Below are positions 10,576-21,078 of a DNA stretch of 64,000 nucleotides, in pieces; position 1 is the first letter of the stretch; every line of letters starts with the position of its first letter. The notes under the pieces were generated by a model, which saw nothing but the letters and a program-made list of their open reading frames with translations, did not search any database and was not told the origin of the DNA. Position numbers and translations under genes: made by a program. This stretch comes from Reticulitermes lucifugus. Lineage: Eukaryota > Arthropoda > Insecta > Blattodea > Rhinotermitidae. Location: the NCBI GenBank assembly GCA_026260175.1, contig JAKCWW010000096.1, positions 91,616-155,615 on the forward strand, written 5' to 3'.

Positions 10576-12665
10576 TTGCAGAACGTCCCAGATGAACGAA
10601 GCGTTCTGTGTGAACAAGAAAATTATTTTCTAAAACTCATGGTCCAGTGGTGAGTGCCAGTAAATGATGATGTGATGGAGCGATTCGTTCTGGATGTTAT
10701 CCTATGCAAGCACTGCGATCGGCCAGCAAAATCGAACAACGGCTACAAGTAAAAGGAAAAAGAAGCTTACACAAAAATTGAAAGGAAAGAAGCGTTCAGG
10801 GATCATGGGAACATGACCTAACTGCAGCTATGCTCGTCATAGACGCTGTGTAAACATCGCAAGTCTTGGTGTTTGATTGAACAATACAATACTGCGGGCA
10901 TGCCAATGATCGATCTCGGTTAATGCTCCTACCGCAAAGCGGAATGTCCCGTGATCGATTCTAGGCTGCAGTAATTGTAAATACATTTCTATTTCAAAAC
11001 TACTTTTAAAAATTTCGAAAATTTGAATGCAATAGTCACTGCCTCTATAGCAAAAGTTTCTATTCAATATACGACGTTCCTGGAAGGTTAAGCAGTTCTA
11101 AATACACTCCATTTCTTTCCTAATATTTGATGTACTTCTGCACAATGGCTTCGCAAAGTATTCTCGGTCAAGAAGAGGAAATATATTGCCAAGAGGAGAC
11201 AGACGAAGAAAAAATAAATTGCCAATTTATTAGCACAGAAGTGATAGCAACAAATTCGTAATTCCATCATTAACTGCTCTGAAATTTATTCATAATAGCG
11301 AACTTGGATATAAATATAAGTACATATTATATATATATATAAATACGTACTATAACTTCTACATACATTCACCTATTTGTCGAACATATAGATGACTTGA
11401 AAACATTCAATGCATGACTAGGTCCTTACAAAGTCGCTGCACCTCTTCAACTAGACTTACCTTCCAGACATCAAGAACTATGCTTTCTTCTTCATGTTGT
11501 GATTTACTGCATTTCATGAGATTATTCCACTTAATAATTCTTCGTCCTTACTTTGAGGATTTAAATTTTACTTTTTCACCGACTGTAAGTATGCCGTGGA
11601 GTTCTAATAGGCCGATTAATTTTCTAATCGATTTATTCAGTAAATTTACCTACATTTTATCATTTCATCTACTACGCACATAAGCAACCCTCTTGCATTA
11701 TACACGTTGGATCTTTTACAGCTTAAGTACCTGCGGATTCAGACCTTCTCAAATGACCGATTTTTTCAAAATTTTAATAATTTTGACTGAGAACCCTCGT
11801 GGAAAGAAGCCAATCAGATCATCGAGAATATCTCACCAATTCGTCGCACTTCACGTCTCGAGCCTAACACAATACTGAGGAACTCGTTATGCTAATTTAG
11901 TAAATCAACCGTAGCTACACAGTACGCGGCCTAGGTCATTAAGTCCTACTCAGGTCTATATAGGCCTAATATCTAATGTTTCATTTGCACCATACTGTTT
12001 TACAAAATACCGTAAATAGGCCTGCTCGTTTTTTTTTCACTTTAAAAGATTGACCTCAGAACTGATATTCTGGGTCTTGTCAGTAGCTATTTTATATTTT
12101 ATGACAGTAACCTAGTCTTACTTCCTGACTTCCTCACACACAGGCTGCAAGACATTAACGTATTTTTGTAAAACTCTATATTTTATACCTATTTTAACTC
12201 ACTACTTAAGGACGGTGTTTCAGCAAGTGTCAGCCAGCATGAGGTCCCTGTTGAGAGCAGATAGACCAAGCCATGCTACTGCTCTTTCTCTGTGACGCTC
12301 TAATAATTATTCATAATGTGTTTCAGTGTTTTACTATGCAAACACCGGAACACTCAGAACTCTGTTTGGTGTCTAGTCAAATGAATACTTTTAATCTTTC
12401 TCGCTTGTGGTTAAACGGGTCCTGTGCACTTGTGACAAGAAACTGAATACGCCTACAATTTCTGATCTTAACATCTAAACCTAAGACGTATATATAAAGC
12501 TCAGTAAACAATAATTATTTGATATTCAGCTCACTTTCTCCTTGCTCTATCGTGTTGATAGTCCAGTGATTTAGTGGTCAGTATACTCGCCTAGTAGCCA
12601 TAAGACGTCTGGTCGTCATTAGTATTAAAAAGCAAGCGAACAAAATTAGGTCAGTATATGGATAA
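10576..12665. other. No gene recognised
   Basis: AT-rich spacer with an (AT)n run near 11323-11340. Open frames at 10837-11270 (minus) and 11414-11878 (plus) lack family features. Confidence 0.4.
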
Positions 12666-12912
12666 ACAAGGCATGTGGGGATCTGGAGCTATAGCTCCAC
12701 GCATTTTTAATGTTGGCACAAGATCTAGGTGAGTAGTCAGTGTCACGCCCCGGCCACTTCATCAGCGACAAAAATCTCGTATCTATTGATGGGTGTGAGT
12801 GGGTGAGCCCCCAAGCCGCTCTGGAAGATCTTCAGAAGAGAAAAATCCCTTGCCCTGCTAAGAATCAAACCAATATTCCTTGGTTGTCCAGCCCCGTAGC
12901 CTAGTCACTATA
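12666..12912 (-). repeat. SINE-B, old copy
   Basis: Minus strand order is tRNA-like head with GTAGCCTAGTC complement near 12900, body, GGCCGGGGCGTGACACTGAC block near 12750, and the family 3' block complementary to GGAGCTATAGCTCCA. Strongly diverged. Confidence 0.65.
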
Positions 12913-13036
12913 GGGACTCTAAAGTAACAATTAATGACCTAAAGAACACGCGCAAAACGTCATAAAACACATAAAATGCACTTCATACAGCGCAGAAAGT
13001 TCAAGTATATACCGATAGTCCTACACGTCTATAAAT

Positions 13037-13240
13037 CCGGAGTTCGTTTCCCGGCAGGGGCAAGAGAGTTTTCTCCGATTCAGTGGGTACCGGGTACTTT
13101 CCCCGCGGACATTGCGGCCAGGGCGTGAAGTTGATCACTCACCTTCATCCAGTGGTGAGGCTAAGAACGAGTGGCGTTATATCTCAGCCCCCCCTCCAAT
13201 ACACCTTCACGGCGTGGACAGGGACAACTTTACCTCTCTT
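13037..13240 (+). repeat. SINE-B, 5' truncated
   Basis: Begins at the B-box-like GAGTTCGTTTCCCGGCAGG, followed by CAGTGGGTACCGGGTACTTT, GGCCAGGGCGTGAAG and CACCTTCACGGCGTGGACAG. Same arrangement as the copy at 7366. Confidence 0.75.
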
Positions 13241-13710
13241 ACACCCACATAAAGAAGGACAAATTTATTTACCATTAACAACGTAATAGGCCCAAGAAAT
13301 ACTGATGACGCAACAAAGGCTACTGTTGAACGGCAGATTCTGGCAATGCTCATTACGTTTATAATAGTCCGGTGAGTTTCATGGGTTCAGATTTATGACA
13401 CTGCTCTTAGGTTTGTATGGGTGTGAAACTTTGTGTCTAGTTCTAAGCAAAACGTAGATTGAAAATATTTGAGAGAAAAGAGGCGAGGAAAAGGTGTTAA
13501 TGTTAAAGTTAGAAAGTAATTCAAATATGCAGGCAAACACAGGAAGGCTCGTTTCATAATTTACAGACCTCACTGTTGTTCTAAACCTAGTTGGGTTATA
13601 AAATGTAGGTGGGTGAAAAATTTAGCAATTATGGGCGGTGGACGGGGGAGTGATAAATTTATAGAAAATACTGGTAGAAAATCTAAAGAAAAAGACAATT
13701 TTGGAGATGT
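13241..13710. other. No gene recognised
   Basis: Spacer between two SINE-B copies. The open frame 13379-13573 (minus) has no family features. Confidence 0.4.
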
Positions 13711-13723
13711 AAACTTAGATGCA

Positions 13724-14038
13724 AGGTGGGCCGGGATAGCATAGTCGGTCGGTATAGCGATTCCCTACGGGCTGGACCATCCGAGGATCGAATCCTTGTG
13801 GGGGCGAAATTTTCCGCACCCGTCCCGACAGGCCTTGGAGCCCACCCAGCCTCCTGTACAATGGGTACCGGGTCTCTTTCACGGAGGTAAAGCCGGCAGG
13901 GGCGTGGCGTTGACCACCCACCCGATCTTGCGCCGAGGTTAAAGAAAGAGAAGAGCTATACCTCTGCTCCTCCTCTGGGCCTTCATGGCCTGTTCTAGGG
14001 TGAAGGTGACCTTGATCTTGACCTTGATCTTGACCTTG
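13724..14038 (+). repeat. SINE-B, full length with head and tail
   Basis: Head GTGGGCCGGGATAGCATAGT with an A-box, B-box GAGGATCGAATCC near 13783, body GGGTACCGGGTC, GGGGCGTGGCGTTGACC and CTTCATGGCCTG, then a tail of alternating TTGACC/TTGATC units (about 14008-14038). A 13-bp target duplication of the form AAACxTAxATGCA flanks it (13711-13723 and 14039-14051, two mismatches). Confidence 0.85.
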
Positions 14039-14210
14039 AAACGTAAATGCATGGGCAGTATTAAATGTATTTAAAAACAGGAAGTGATGTTTTTCACTGC
14101 ATTTAATTGGCTCAGAACAGGATCAAGTATCGGGCTTGTGTAAATACAGCAGTAAATATAGGTTTTTATTATTACTGCCAACTACTGCAGAATAATTCTA
14201 TATCCTATAT

Positions 14211-14429
14211 CAGGGGTAGCCAAACCGCGGCTCGCGAGCCACATGCGGCTCTTTGACATATAATGTGCNNNNNNNNNNNNNNNNNNNNNNNNNNNNNNNN
14301 NNNNNNNNNNNNNNNNNNTCCATGTAATAGTAAAAACGTGTGTGTAATATTTGTTCATGTCTTGCGGCTCTCAAACATCTGCAGTTTATCATATGTGGCT
14401 CTTACGTTAAGCACGTTTGACCACCCCTG
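14211..14429. mobile_element. hAT-type MITE with 8-bp target duplication
   Basis: Terminal inverted repeats are CAGGGGTAGCCAAAC at the left end and the complement of CAGGGGTGGTCAAAC at the right. The 8-bp direct repeat TCCTATAT flanks it exactly (14203-14210 and 14430-14437). CAGNGGT ends and 8-bp duplications are hallmarks of hAT transposons. No transposase is present; 50 N lie inside it. Confidence 0.88.
14269..14318. other. Assembly gap, 50 N
   Basis: Exactly 50 unknown bases inside the MITE. The true length may differ, as 50 looks like a placeholder. Confidence 0.95.
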
Positions 14430-14684
14430 TCCTATATAGTGACTACGTCTGTAAATAATAAATGTACACATTACCATTCAATGACATACTGTAAGCTGCG
14501 CACATCTAATGAAAGTGACCCCAGGATAATGGCTACGATGTTTAGCCAAAACATGTGGGATTATACAGAATGGAGTATATAGAATTATTGTGCAGTAGTT
14601 GGTAATAATAATAATAAAAACCTATACGTAAAACAACTGCACGAAATATGTTTAATATTAAGTACAGCAATAAATGTTCGGGAC

Positions 14685-16401
14685 ACATAAGAGAAGAGAC
14701 ACTGCTTGACCAGCTGAGCAACTGTCATCTTCCAAAGAAAAACTCTGTATCATGGAGTAGATTAAGTGATTAGTTGAAACTACTTGTGGTGAGTATATTA
14801 TTGCTTATCAATGAATACAACAGCTGATAGGACGGTATCTAAATCAGCAGAAATATGTCTTTTATGCCGCAGTGCCCGGTTCATAAGGTTACCTTGTTTG
14901 GAGAATTGGGTGTTCTGATTGAGGTTAGACTTCACATTCTTACGTATCTCCAGACAAAGGTTGAAATAAGCCCTAACAGCCTCCTACAAATCACCCCTGC
15001 AATTTGATCACAAACATAAGGCAAGTCGAAACCGTTATTTCGCTTTAGCCAGACATTATTTTTAATTTGACGCTATCCATCCTGTTGTGTATAGAGAATT
15101 ACATGAATAACACTATGTATTCCTTCTGACACAAATTTATGTGTCATTATTTTCTCAAATACTACATGTTTCAATCAAGTCAATCGTCATTAGGTGTTTA
15201 TTTTGTGCAAAAAATTAAAACTCAAGGTAAAATTGTAAATTTCTGCGAGATCTAACAAATTATAGAAAATATAAATTACAATCGACTTATCATTCTTGAT
15301 GGTGTGTCATTGAACACAAAAGGGAAGGTGTATAATTTAAAACATATGTATGAATTTTAAAATTTGGGGTACTAGTTCCTAATTAAAAAGTGTTAAAACG
15401 ACAATTAAACTTTTCCTCTTCTTTTTTAAGTTTTTAAGACCATTATTTAAAACATCCAGCATTAGTCGAGTAATTAGCTCTCTACTTCAACGTATGTCGG
15501 TGTAGGCCCCGTTAAGGTTACGTATTTTGCATTATATTTCCCGTTGCTCAGTTTATTTACTTCTTCTATTACCTGTAATGATACTGATATTTACGTCCTT
15601 TAAGTTTTAAGTAAAATTTGTTATAAACTGATTTTTCTGTGTAGTGTATAGATTATATTTAAACTTTACTTAAGATTTTGCCTTCAAATCGCATTTCACG
15701 GACTTTTAATCGCTATCAGTACTTTAAAGCCACTTAGGACGAGGTGATTGACCCCAGAATAAGGCTGTTAAGTGGCATTAAAATTGAATTTTAAGTTTTT
15801 GTACAAAATAAACACCTGATGATGATCGGCTTGATCGAAACATGTAGTGTTTGAGAAAATAATAACAAATAAAGGCCGTGTCAGACAGAATACGTAGTAT
15901 TATTTATGTAACAGACATTACTTGTCATCAAATAAGTAGACCTATTATTTATTAATATCTAGAACACCCAAGAACACATTATCATGATTTTCTTAAAACG
16001 TTTCCTGGACTGCACTTTCGCATAACATCTCAGCATCTAGCCCACGCACGCTACGTCATTGTGAGCTCGAGTCCGCAAATCGTAGTTTACGTGGCAAAAT
16101 GTTGCGAAGTTGGGCATTTTATTTTGTGAGTAGGTCCATCAAAGCAAAAATAAAGAAAACAAAGGTAATGTCTGCAATGCACATGGAAGTGTAAGAACAA
16201 CTAAAAAGACAAGAATAATAGCCCAACCCACATAATTCATTATGAGATTACGAAGACTACATACATGTCTTTATCATGGTCAATGATATCACCCACGAAT
16301 ATGGAGGTGCGGCCTTACGCCTCTAATTCTGAAAGCTCATAAAATTATGAGATACCGTCTCGGTGATTAAACCAAGGCTAATTAGCTAACCAAATAAATA
16401 A
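14685..16401. other. No gene recognised
   Basis: AT-rich spacer. It contains a loosely palindromic stretch: around 15165-15230 TCAATCAAGTCAATCGTCAT precedes a TTTTGTGCAAAAAATTAAAA-like run, mirrored around 15780-15850 by TTTTGTACAAAATAAACACC and GATGATCGGCTTGATCGAAA. This is probably another old foldback copy of about 0.7 kb, with the right side resembling a degraded hammerhead block. Confidence 0.4.
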
Positions 16402-16404
16402 ATG

Positions 16405-16606
16405 GACCTGAGTGACAAGAAATTCCCCGCATTTTACGCAACCCAGATGTTCAGTACCATGTTCACAACAGCCCGCCACTCCTTATTGGCCTCTAACCTC
16501 AGCATCATGAATCCAGTACACTGTCTGCCATTACAGTTCTTTAAGAACCTCTTAACGTTATATTCCCATCTACACCTAGGTTTTCCAAAAGTTTTACTGA
16601 GTTACA
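16405..16606 (+). repeat. Dispersed repeat E, copy 1
   Basis: Defined by GACAAGAAATTCCCCGCATT followed by GTTCACAACAG and a pyrimidine-rich 3' part ending near CATCTACACCTAGG. Matching blocks occur at 16655, 26960, 33495 and 37665. Class unknown; a 70-codon open frame across it is incidental. Confidence 0.5.
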
Positions 16607-16654
16607 CTAAATAAATAAATAAATAAATCCATGGAGCGGAATTAATCTTGAGAA

Positions 16655-16860
16655 GTTAACAGTTCGTCGGCTAGCAAACGAATCCGCTACATTTTATGAA
16701 ATCCTAGTGTTCATTACCGTGTTCACAACAGGCCGTTACGTCTCAGTATTCCGAGCCAGATAAATTTACTTCAGGCCCTTCCATAATTTTTCTTTAAGAA
16801 CTGCATTAAATTCAAGTCCAAATCCACAACTGTATCTGGGAATTAGGGGAAATTTCAAAA
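16655..16860 (+). repeat. Dispersed repeat E, copy 2
   Basis: Shares TTTTATGAAATCC, TTCATTACCGTGTTCACAAC and CAGGCCGTTAC with the other copies. Adjacent to copy 1 in the same orientation, separated by a short (AAAT)n run at 16608-16628. Confidence 0.5.
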
Positions 16861-17878
16861 TAAAGAAGACCTAGCCAAGAAACTAAACTCCTTTATTCAC
16901 AATCGGAGGAAATACGTCAGCCTACATGAAGACCAACTCTCACAGTCGCATTTATGAGCTTTGATCAAAACGGTGATTTCAGACTTCTCTAGAATTACTG
17001 ATCTGCATCAAGACTTTTAGCCTTGTAGCTGTGGATGTGAGAAAAGAAGCTGCAAGAAAGATCACGTCTGCGTCGGACGGCAGCTGAAGAAGCAAGGACC
17101 ATCGTAAGCCTCTGGCTATACCGCGCCCCCAATGGACACGTCCCGCACTAACGTGAGTAACCTGCGGTTTTACTGTACGGTCTATCGACTACGAGCAGCT
17201 GCAAAGTCTACTCTCTGCGGTTTCATAAATAGCTGTGCTAACGCCTTTTTTTAATACAGGTGTTTTATAAATTGCTTTGTAATTTATTGGGGCATTTCTC
17301 ACACTGCTTGCTAACTTCTGATTTCTCTGTTCCTTCTTCAAACGCATTTCAATAAACCGATCCAAAATTCATAGACAGAGGTTCTGTCACTAGGTTTAAG
17401 AGTATCAATTGCGGACATACTGAAATTTCATGTGAAACTTCATGCTTGCTTCTGCAAGGTACACTAGACTAGAACAAAGAAAAACTAGCTATTTGTGCAC
17501 TCTGGGCATAGCATAGCAAACTCCCCACATCTCCCCACCACCTTCCTCAAAAGAATTATTACTCTGAGAATTAATACAGTGACAGCCACACCAACAAGAC
17601 ACCAATAACGAAAACACGGCACGGACAACAATATTTGTATACAAACCAATTACCAGCAATTTTTAATAATTTTTAACAATTTTTAATAACATTGCATTAT
17701 CATCTTTTACGTTTTTAACCCAAAGATGTAAACAACCTACGCCATACATTTATAAGATAAGGTTGTATAAACGAAAACAGTGAGTGTTATCAACTGTTAA
17801 AAGAAAATTGACATACATTGTGGTGTATAAGTGGTGATACCAAATGGATTAGTGAATGTTGAACTGAATGTGACCTTG
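16861..17878. other. No gene recognised
   Basis: A CpG-richer patch at 17035-17160 has open reading in two frames but no convincing splice sites or homology. Nothing else seen. Confidence 0.4.
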
Positions 17879-17923
17879 AACCCCTGATGATGGCTCTATT
17901 GCAGCCGAAGCATATGTAGGGTT
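17879..17923 (+). ncRNA. Hammerhead ribozyme motif
   Basis: Stem I AACCC/GGGTT pairs perfectly over 5 bp. Between them are CTGATGA (17884-17890), stem II GGCT/AGCC, GAAG in the place of GAAA (compatible with a G-U closing pair), a minimal stem III and GTA (17916-17918). The downstream flank (AAATAAAGTGCATTTGTTGG) matches the arm of the hairpin at 38766-38919, so both belong to one family. Here only one side of the foldback is present. Confidence 0.6.
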
Positions 17924-17975
17924 AATGGACATACTTAAGAAATAAAGTGCATTTGTTGGTTTAATTGTTGAATTA

Positions 17976-18346
17976 ATTAATTAAAGTTAATTTTAAAGCT
18001 GTAGGCATGTAACTCGGACGCGCGGCCTATGATCAGAACACAAATTGAACTGGCGCAATACAATCATTATTGAATTGATTAGTTCGACTCTGTTTTATAA
18101 ACTGCACTCGTTATAGTGTCGAATGAAGGATGATTAAAAGAGATAAATTAGAAGTGACGTAGAAGGCGGCGTTCATGGCTCGTTATGAGGTAGTATTTGT
18201 CGACAGGCACTGGGGAATTGGCCTGTCAACGGTTACATTCTGTATCTAATCGTACAGCATCTGGGTCAATGAGGACATGCAAATTTGGACTTCAAAATAA
18301 GTAAAATCCCTTCACCCTGCGAAATGAAGATGAACTTGAAACGAAA
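17976..18346. other. No gene recognised
   Basis: AT-rich spacer between two ribozyme-bearing elements; no repeat or coding signal seen. Confidence 0.4.
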
Positions 18347-18392
18347 CATATGTAATTTTTTATTACCAACTACTGCACAGTAAGTTTGTATG

Positions 18393-18435
18393 CTCCTACA
18401 TATTTCGGCCGACTATCTCAGCCATCATCAGGGAG
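18393..18435 (-). ncRNA. Hammerhead ribozyme motif, left arm
   Basis: Minus strand: stem I CTCC/GGAG (4 bp), CTGATGA (18425-18431), stem II GGCTGA/TCGGCC (6 bp with one G-U), GAAA (18403-18406), minimal stem III, GTA (18397-18399). All catalytic core positions are present. Predicted cleavage is after the A at 18397. Confidence 0.72.
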
Positions 18436-18554
18436 TTATCGTACATAGACATAAGCAGCGTACATCGTGTCTCTGAATGGCAATTGCACATCCGTCACAG
18501 TCGTAGTCACCATTCAGTGACACGATGTTGGCTGCTTATGTCTCTGTACGATAA

Positions 18555-18598
18555 CTCCCTGATGATGGCTGAGATAGTCGGCCGAAACTTGTAGGACT
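18555..18598 (+). ncRNA. Hammerhead ribozyme motif, right arm
   Basis: Plus strand: CTGATGA at 18559-18565, stem II GGCTGA/TCGGCC, GAAAC at 18584-18588, GTA at 18591-18593, and stem I CTCC/GGAC with 3 pairs plus one mismatch. Predicted cleavage is after 18593. Confidence 0.7.
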
Positions 18599-18796
18599 GT
18601 ATAAACGTATTGTGCAGCAGTTGGTAATAAAAACTTACATATGTAAAACAACTGCACGGAACATGTATAATATTAAGTATATTAAAACGAAACGTTTAAT
18701 TCTTCGGATTTACCGGGTGGTTAAAAATAATGAATGTAGGCCGAACTTACGAGCAGTTTCCGAACTAACTCCTCGTTTTTTTCTTTCTGTCTGCAG

Positions 18797-18990
18797 TACC
18801 TTGTTTAGTAGCCGTGTGATAAAATGTCGCCATGCTTGCTCACGTCGTTAAACATGCTCATGATCGGGACGAAGGTGTGCGCATGATTGCGGGGCGGGGC
18901 GACACGGGGGGCCGTGCTGCGACCTGCGTGCTACGGCAGAAAGGGCAGGACCTTCCTCATGCACCACTACACGCCCTGTGGCGTGTTCCG
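18797..18990 (+). other. CpG-rich island with a possible exon
   Basis: A strong acceptor (TTTCTTTCTGTCTGCAG) ends at 18796. An ATG near 18823 then opens a short hydrophobic frame (MSPCLLTSLNML) that reaches a TGA after 20 codons, with the donor-like AAGGTGTGC just before it. The same frame continues through a G+C-rich block as CYGRKGRTFLMHHYTPCGVF, with basic-residue pairs. The minus strand also has an open stretch here. I cannot tell which strand, if any, is coding, and I do not recognise the peptide. Confidence 0.25.
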
Positions 18991-19117
18991 CGGTCGTAAC
19001 ATATGTAACAGCCTAAAATCATGCACGATGGTACAGTCCAGTTCCAAGTCTCTTATGTCACCAAAACAGGCCTGTCTATGTTAGGTACAGCCTACGATTT
19101 AGGTTTTAAAAGGATTT

Positions 19118-19152
19118 CATAATCATCATCATCACCATCATTATCATCATAA
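19118..19152. repeat. (ATC)n microsatellite
   Basis: Imperfect run of ATC/ATT units. Confidence 0.9.
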
Positions 19153-19361
19153 GACAGAACAGAAGGATCTGGTCCGGCGTCCGGCAGTAGGTACATGTAG
19201 CTCAGTAGCTTGTGCAGCCAAGGTTCTTTAACCATTAAATATTCAGATACTGGGACCATCGTTCATTTCAACTATTTCAACAATTCCATGGCCGTAGTTC
19301 TGCGTCGAGAGTTTTCGGAGAACATGACTCTTAGTACGCATTCAGATTCTAAATGAACAGT

Positions 19362-19650
19362 AGACAGGGGGATAGCGTAGTCGGTATAGCGATTTGCTAC
19401 GGGCTGGACGGTCCGGGGATAGAATCCCGATGGAGGCGAGGTTTTCGGCACCCGTCCAAACCGGCCCTGGAACCCACTCAGCCTCCTATACAAAGGGTAT
19501 CGGGTCTTTCCCGGGGATAAAGCGGCCCGGGCGTGGCGTTAACCACCCCCCCCCCCATCTAGCGCTGAGGTTAAAGAAAGAGAAGAGCTGTGTCGCTACT
19601 TCCCCTCTGGACCTTCATGTTCTGTCCTAGGGTGAACTTTACCTTTTACA
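19362..19650 (+). repeat. SINE-B, near full length
   Basis: Head GGGGGATAGCGTAGTCGGTA with A-box, B-box GGGGATAGAATCCCG, body GGGTATCGGGTC and CGGGCGTGGCGTTAACC, a C-run of about 12 at 19543-19556, and tail GGTGAACTTTACCTTTTA. The A- and B-boxes are close to consensus, so Pol III transcription is conceivable. Confidence 0.85.
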
Positions 19651-20245
19651 GTAAATAGGAGCTACTTTACAAAAAAGTTCCAAGAAAAGGATTATGTGGA
19701 AAATGGAAGAAATTAGACAACTGGTATATTATTTACAGGGCTACGACTCTTCAGATATTGTTCAAAAAACATAATTTTCTCGCCGTGTCCAAGCAGGCCT
19801 AACAAGCAATAAGGAAGCAGATGGAGGCTATCTCTGCATGTCTAGGATGCGTGAAGACAACGCTCCGCGCATTTCAGACATCAGCAGAAGATGAAGACGT
19901 TACGGAGGTGTAGAAAAACATAAAAATTATTTCCTCTGTTGGAAATCAGACCCCGTTTAGATAGTCACTAGCAGTGACTAAGCTATTCCGAGTCATTAAT
20001 TGTGGCGTTAGTGTAATTAAATGAAGGCGAGTATATTCTAGAGTAAGGATAAAAAAACGTTAGTGGGTAAAGGCCCTAATCGTCTGAGAAAGGGCCCACC
20101 ATGGGAAGCCGATCAGAAGACAGCGGATAAAACATGTCCCTTACTATGGGTTAAAGAATTTGAATGAAATCGCAGTGCTTCAGGATGTGGTAAAAACAGC
20201 GCTGAGTGTTCGCTAGGGATTTAAATGTTGATTGTTATAATGTAA
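19651..20245. other. No gene recognised
   Basis: Spacer of moderate G+C; no coding or repeat signal that I can name. Confidence 0.4.
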
Positions 20246-20492
20246 AATTGCCCTTGTGCATGATATGAGGGTACATGGGGGAGTGGAGGTATAGCTATAC
20301 TCATTCTTAACCTAGACGCTAGATTAAAGTGAATGGTCAGCTTCATGTCCCGTCCGCTCTGACCCAGTGGAAAGAGCCCCCGGTAATCATTGAACAGAAT
20401 CTTGGTGCACCCCGGAGCTGGTGTGGACGTTTTGGGAGTACAGAAAAATCTCTGGCCCCTGCCGGGAATGTAACACGATACTTCGGTCTGCA
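20246..20492 (-). repeat. SINE-B-like, old copy
   Basis: Read on the minus strand: CCCGGCAGGGGCCAGAG, a long body, GACATGAAGCTGACCATTCA and AGTATAGCTATACCTCCAC. Same order as the copy at 12666, with a diverged head. Confidence 0.65.
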
Positions 20493-20549
20493 AATGGAAA
20501 TATGATTTTACAAATAATTGTGTGCGCGTTTTTTGAAATCAGATATTTC

Positions 20550-20750
20550 GAACCCGGATAGCTCAGTCAGAATAGTGGAGGGATGTGCTCGACGACAGGA
20601 ATTCGATTCTCGAACAAGAGAAGGGAATTTTTACCACATCGGCAATCGCAACCACCCAAAATCCTACCTATGCTCCTTGCCCAAGATACAGAGGCCAGAG
20701 CCTGAAGTTGACCATTCACCTCTATTTACATAGTGCTGGGTATAGCAGTG
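20550..20750 (+). repeat. tRNA-headed SINE copy
   Basis: Head with A-box GATAGCTCAGTCAG and B-box GAATTCGATTCTCG, spaced as in a tRNA, then a body containing CTGAAGTTGACCATTCACCT, which resembles the SINE-B middle block. Same head type as the minus-strand copy at 49560. Confidence 0.55.
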
Positions 20751-21064
20751 CGTGTAACTAAGAGTGTAAGGACACTCCTCTACAAATCTTCATAATGTGG
20801 TACTTAATCAAACACAAGGACAATTTTAAGCATTCTATAAACAACAGGATATAAGAACGCTTATGTGGAGACTATGTCTGTCAATCTTTCTATCCGTGTG
20901 CAAACCAATAACAGCGCCTAAACTGTTGGACAGATTTTTTTTTTAATTCGACATTGCAGACTTTGAGTCAAAGTTGTCGGTGAAATTCCGATGTTCGGAC
21001 GTATTAATTTATGCGCACAATAAAGCCTAGTTTAAATAATGCTACAAATTGACTTTTCCACGTA
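20751..21064. other. No gene recognised
   Basis: Spacer; a CTGTCAATCTTTCTATCCGT-type block near 20878 recalls the TGTC-rich end of the repeat at 22596. Confidence 0.35.
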
Positions 21065-21078
21065 TTCCATACAGCGTT

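Larger units (their letters stand above)
14153..14684. mobile_element. Foldback element interrupted by a hAT MITE
   Basis: The left arm (14153-14210) and right arm (14573-14630) are inverted copies of about 58 bp sharing CCAACTACTGCA and AATAATTCTATAT. The arm ends match those of the element at 18347. Homology with that element continues past the right arm (14631 to about 14668), reading AAAACAACTGCACG and ending TAATATTAAGTA, as a one-sided tail. A degraded hammerhead-like block lies at 14518-14550. The 219-bp MITE at 14211-14429 sits in the left arm. Confidence 0.65.
18347..18684. mobile_element. Foldback element with two good hammerhead motifs
   Basis: Inverted arms of about 130 bp meet near 18482-18512. 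The arm ends share CATATGTAA and TTATTACCAACTACTGCACA. Each arm contains a hammerhead: minus strand at 18393-18435, plus strand at 18555-18598. A right-side tail of about 40 bp beyond the palindrome (to about 18684) is shared with the element at 14153. One-sided tails next to inverted terminal repeats are described for Penelope-like elements. No coding part is present. Confidence 0.72.

Noticed and set aside
19118-19152. ATC run as a CTGATGA-type ribozyme box
   Set aside because: It is a trinucleotide microsatellite with no GAAA or stem partners.
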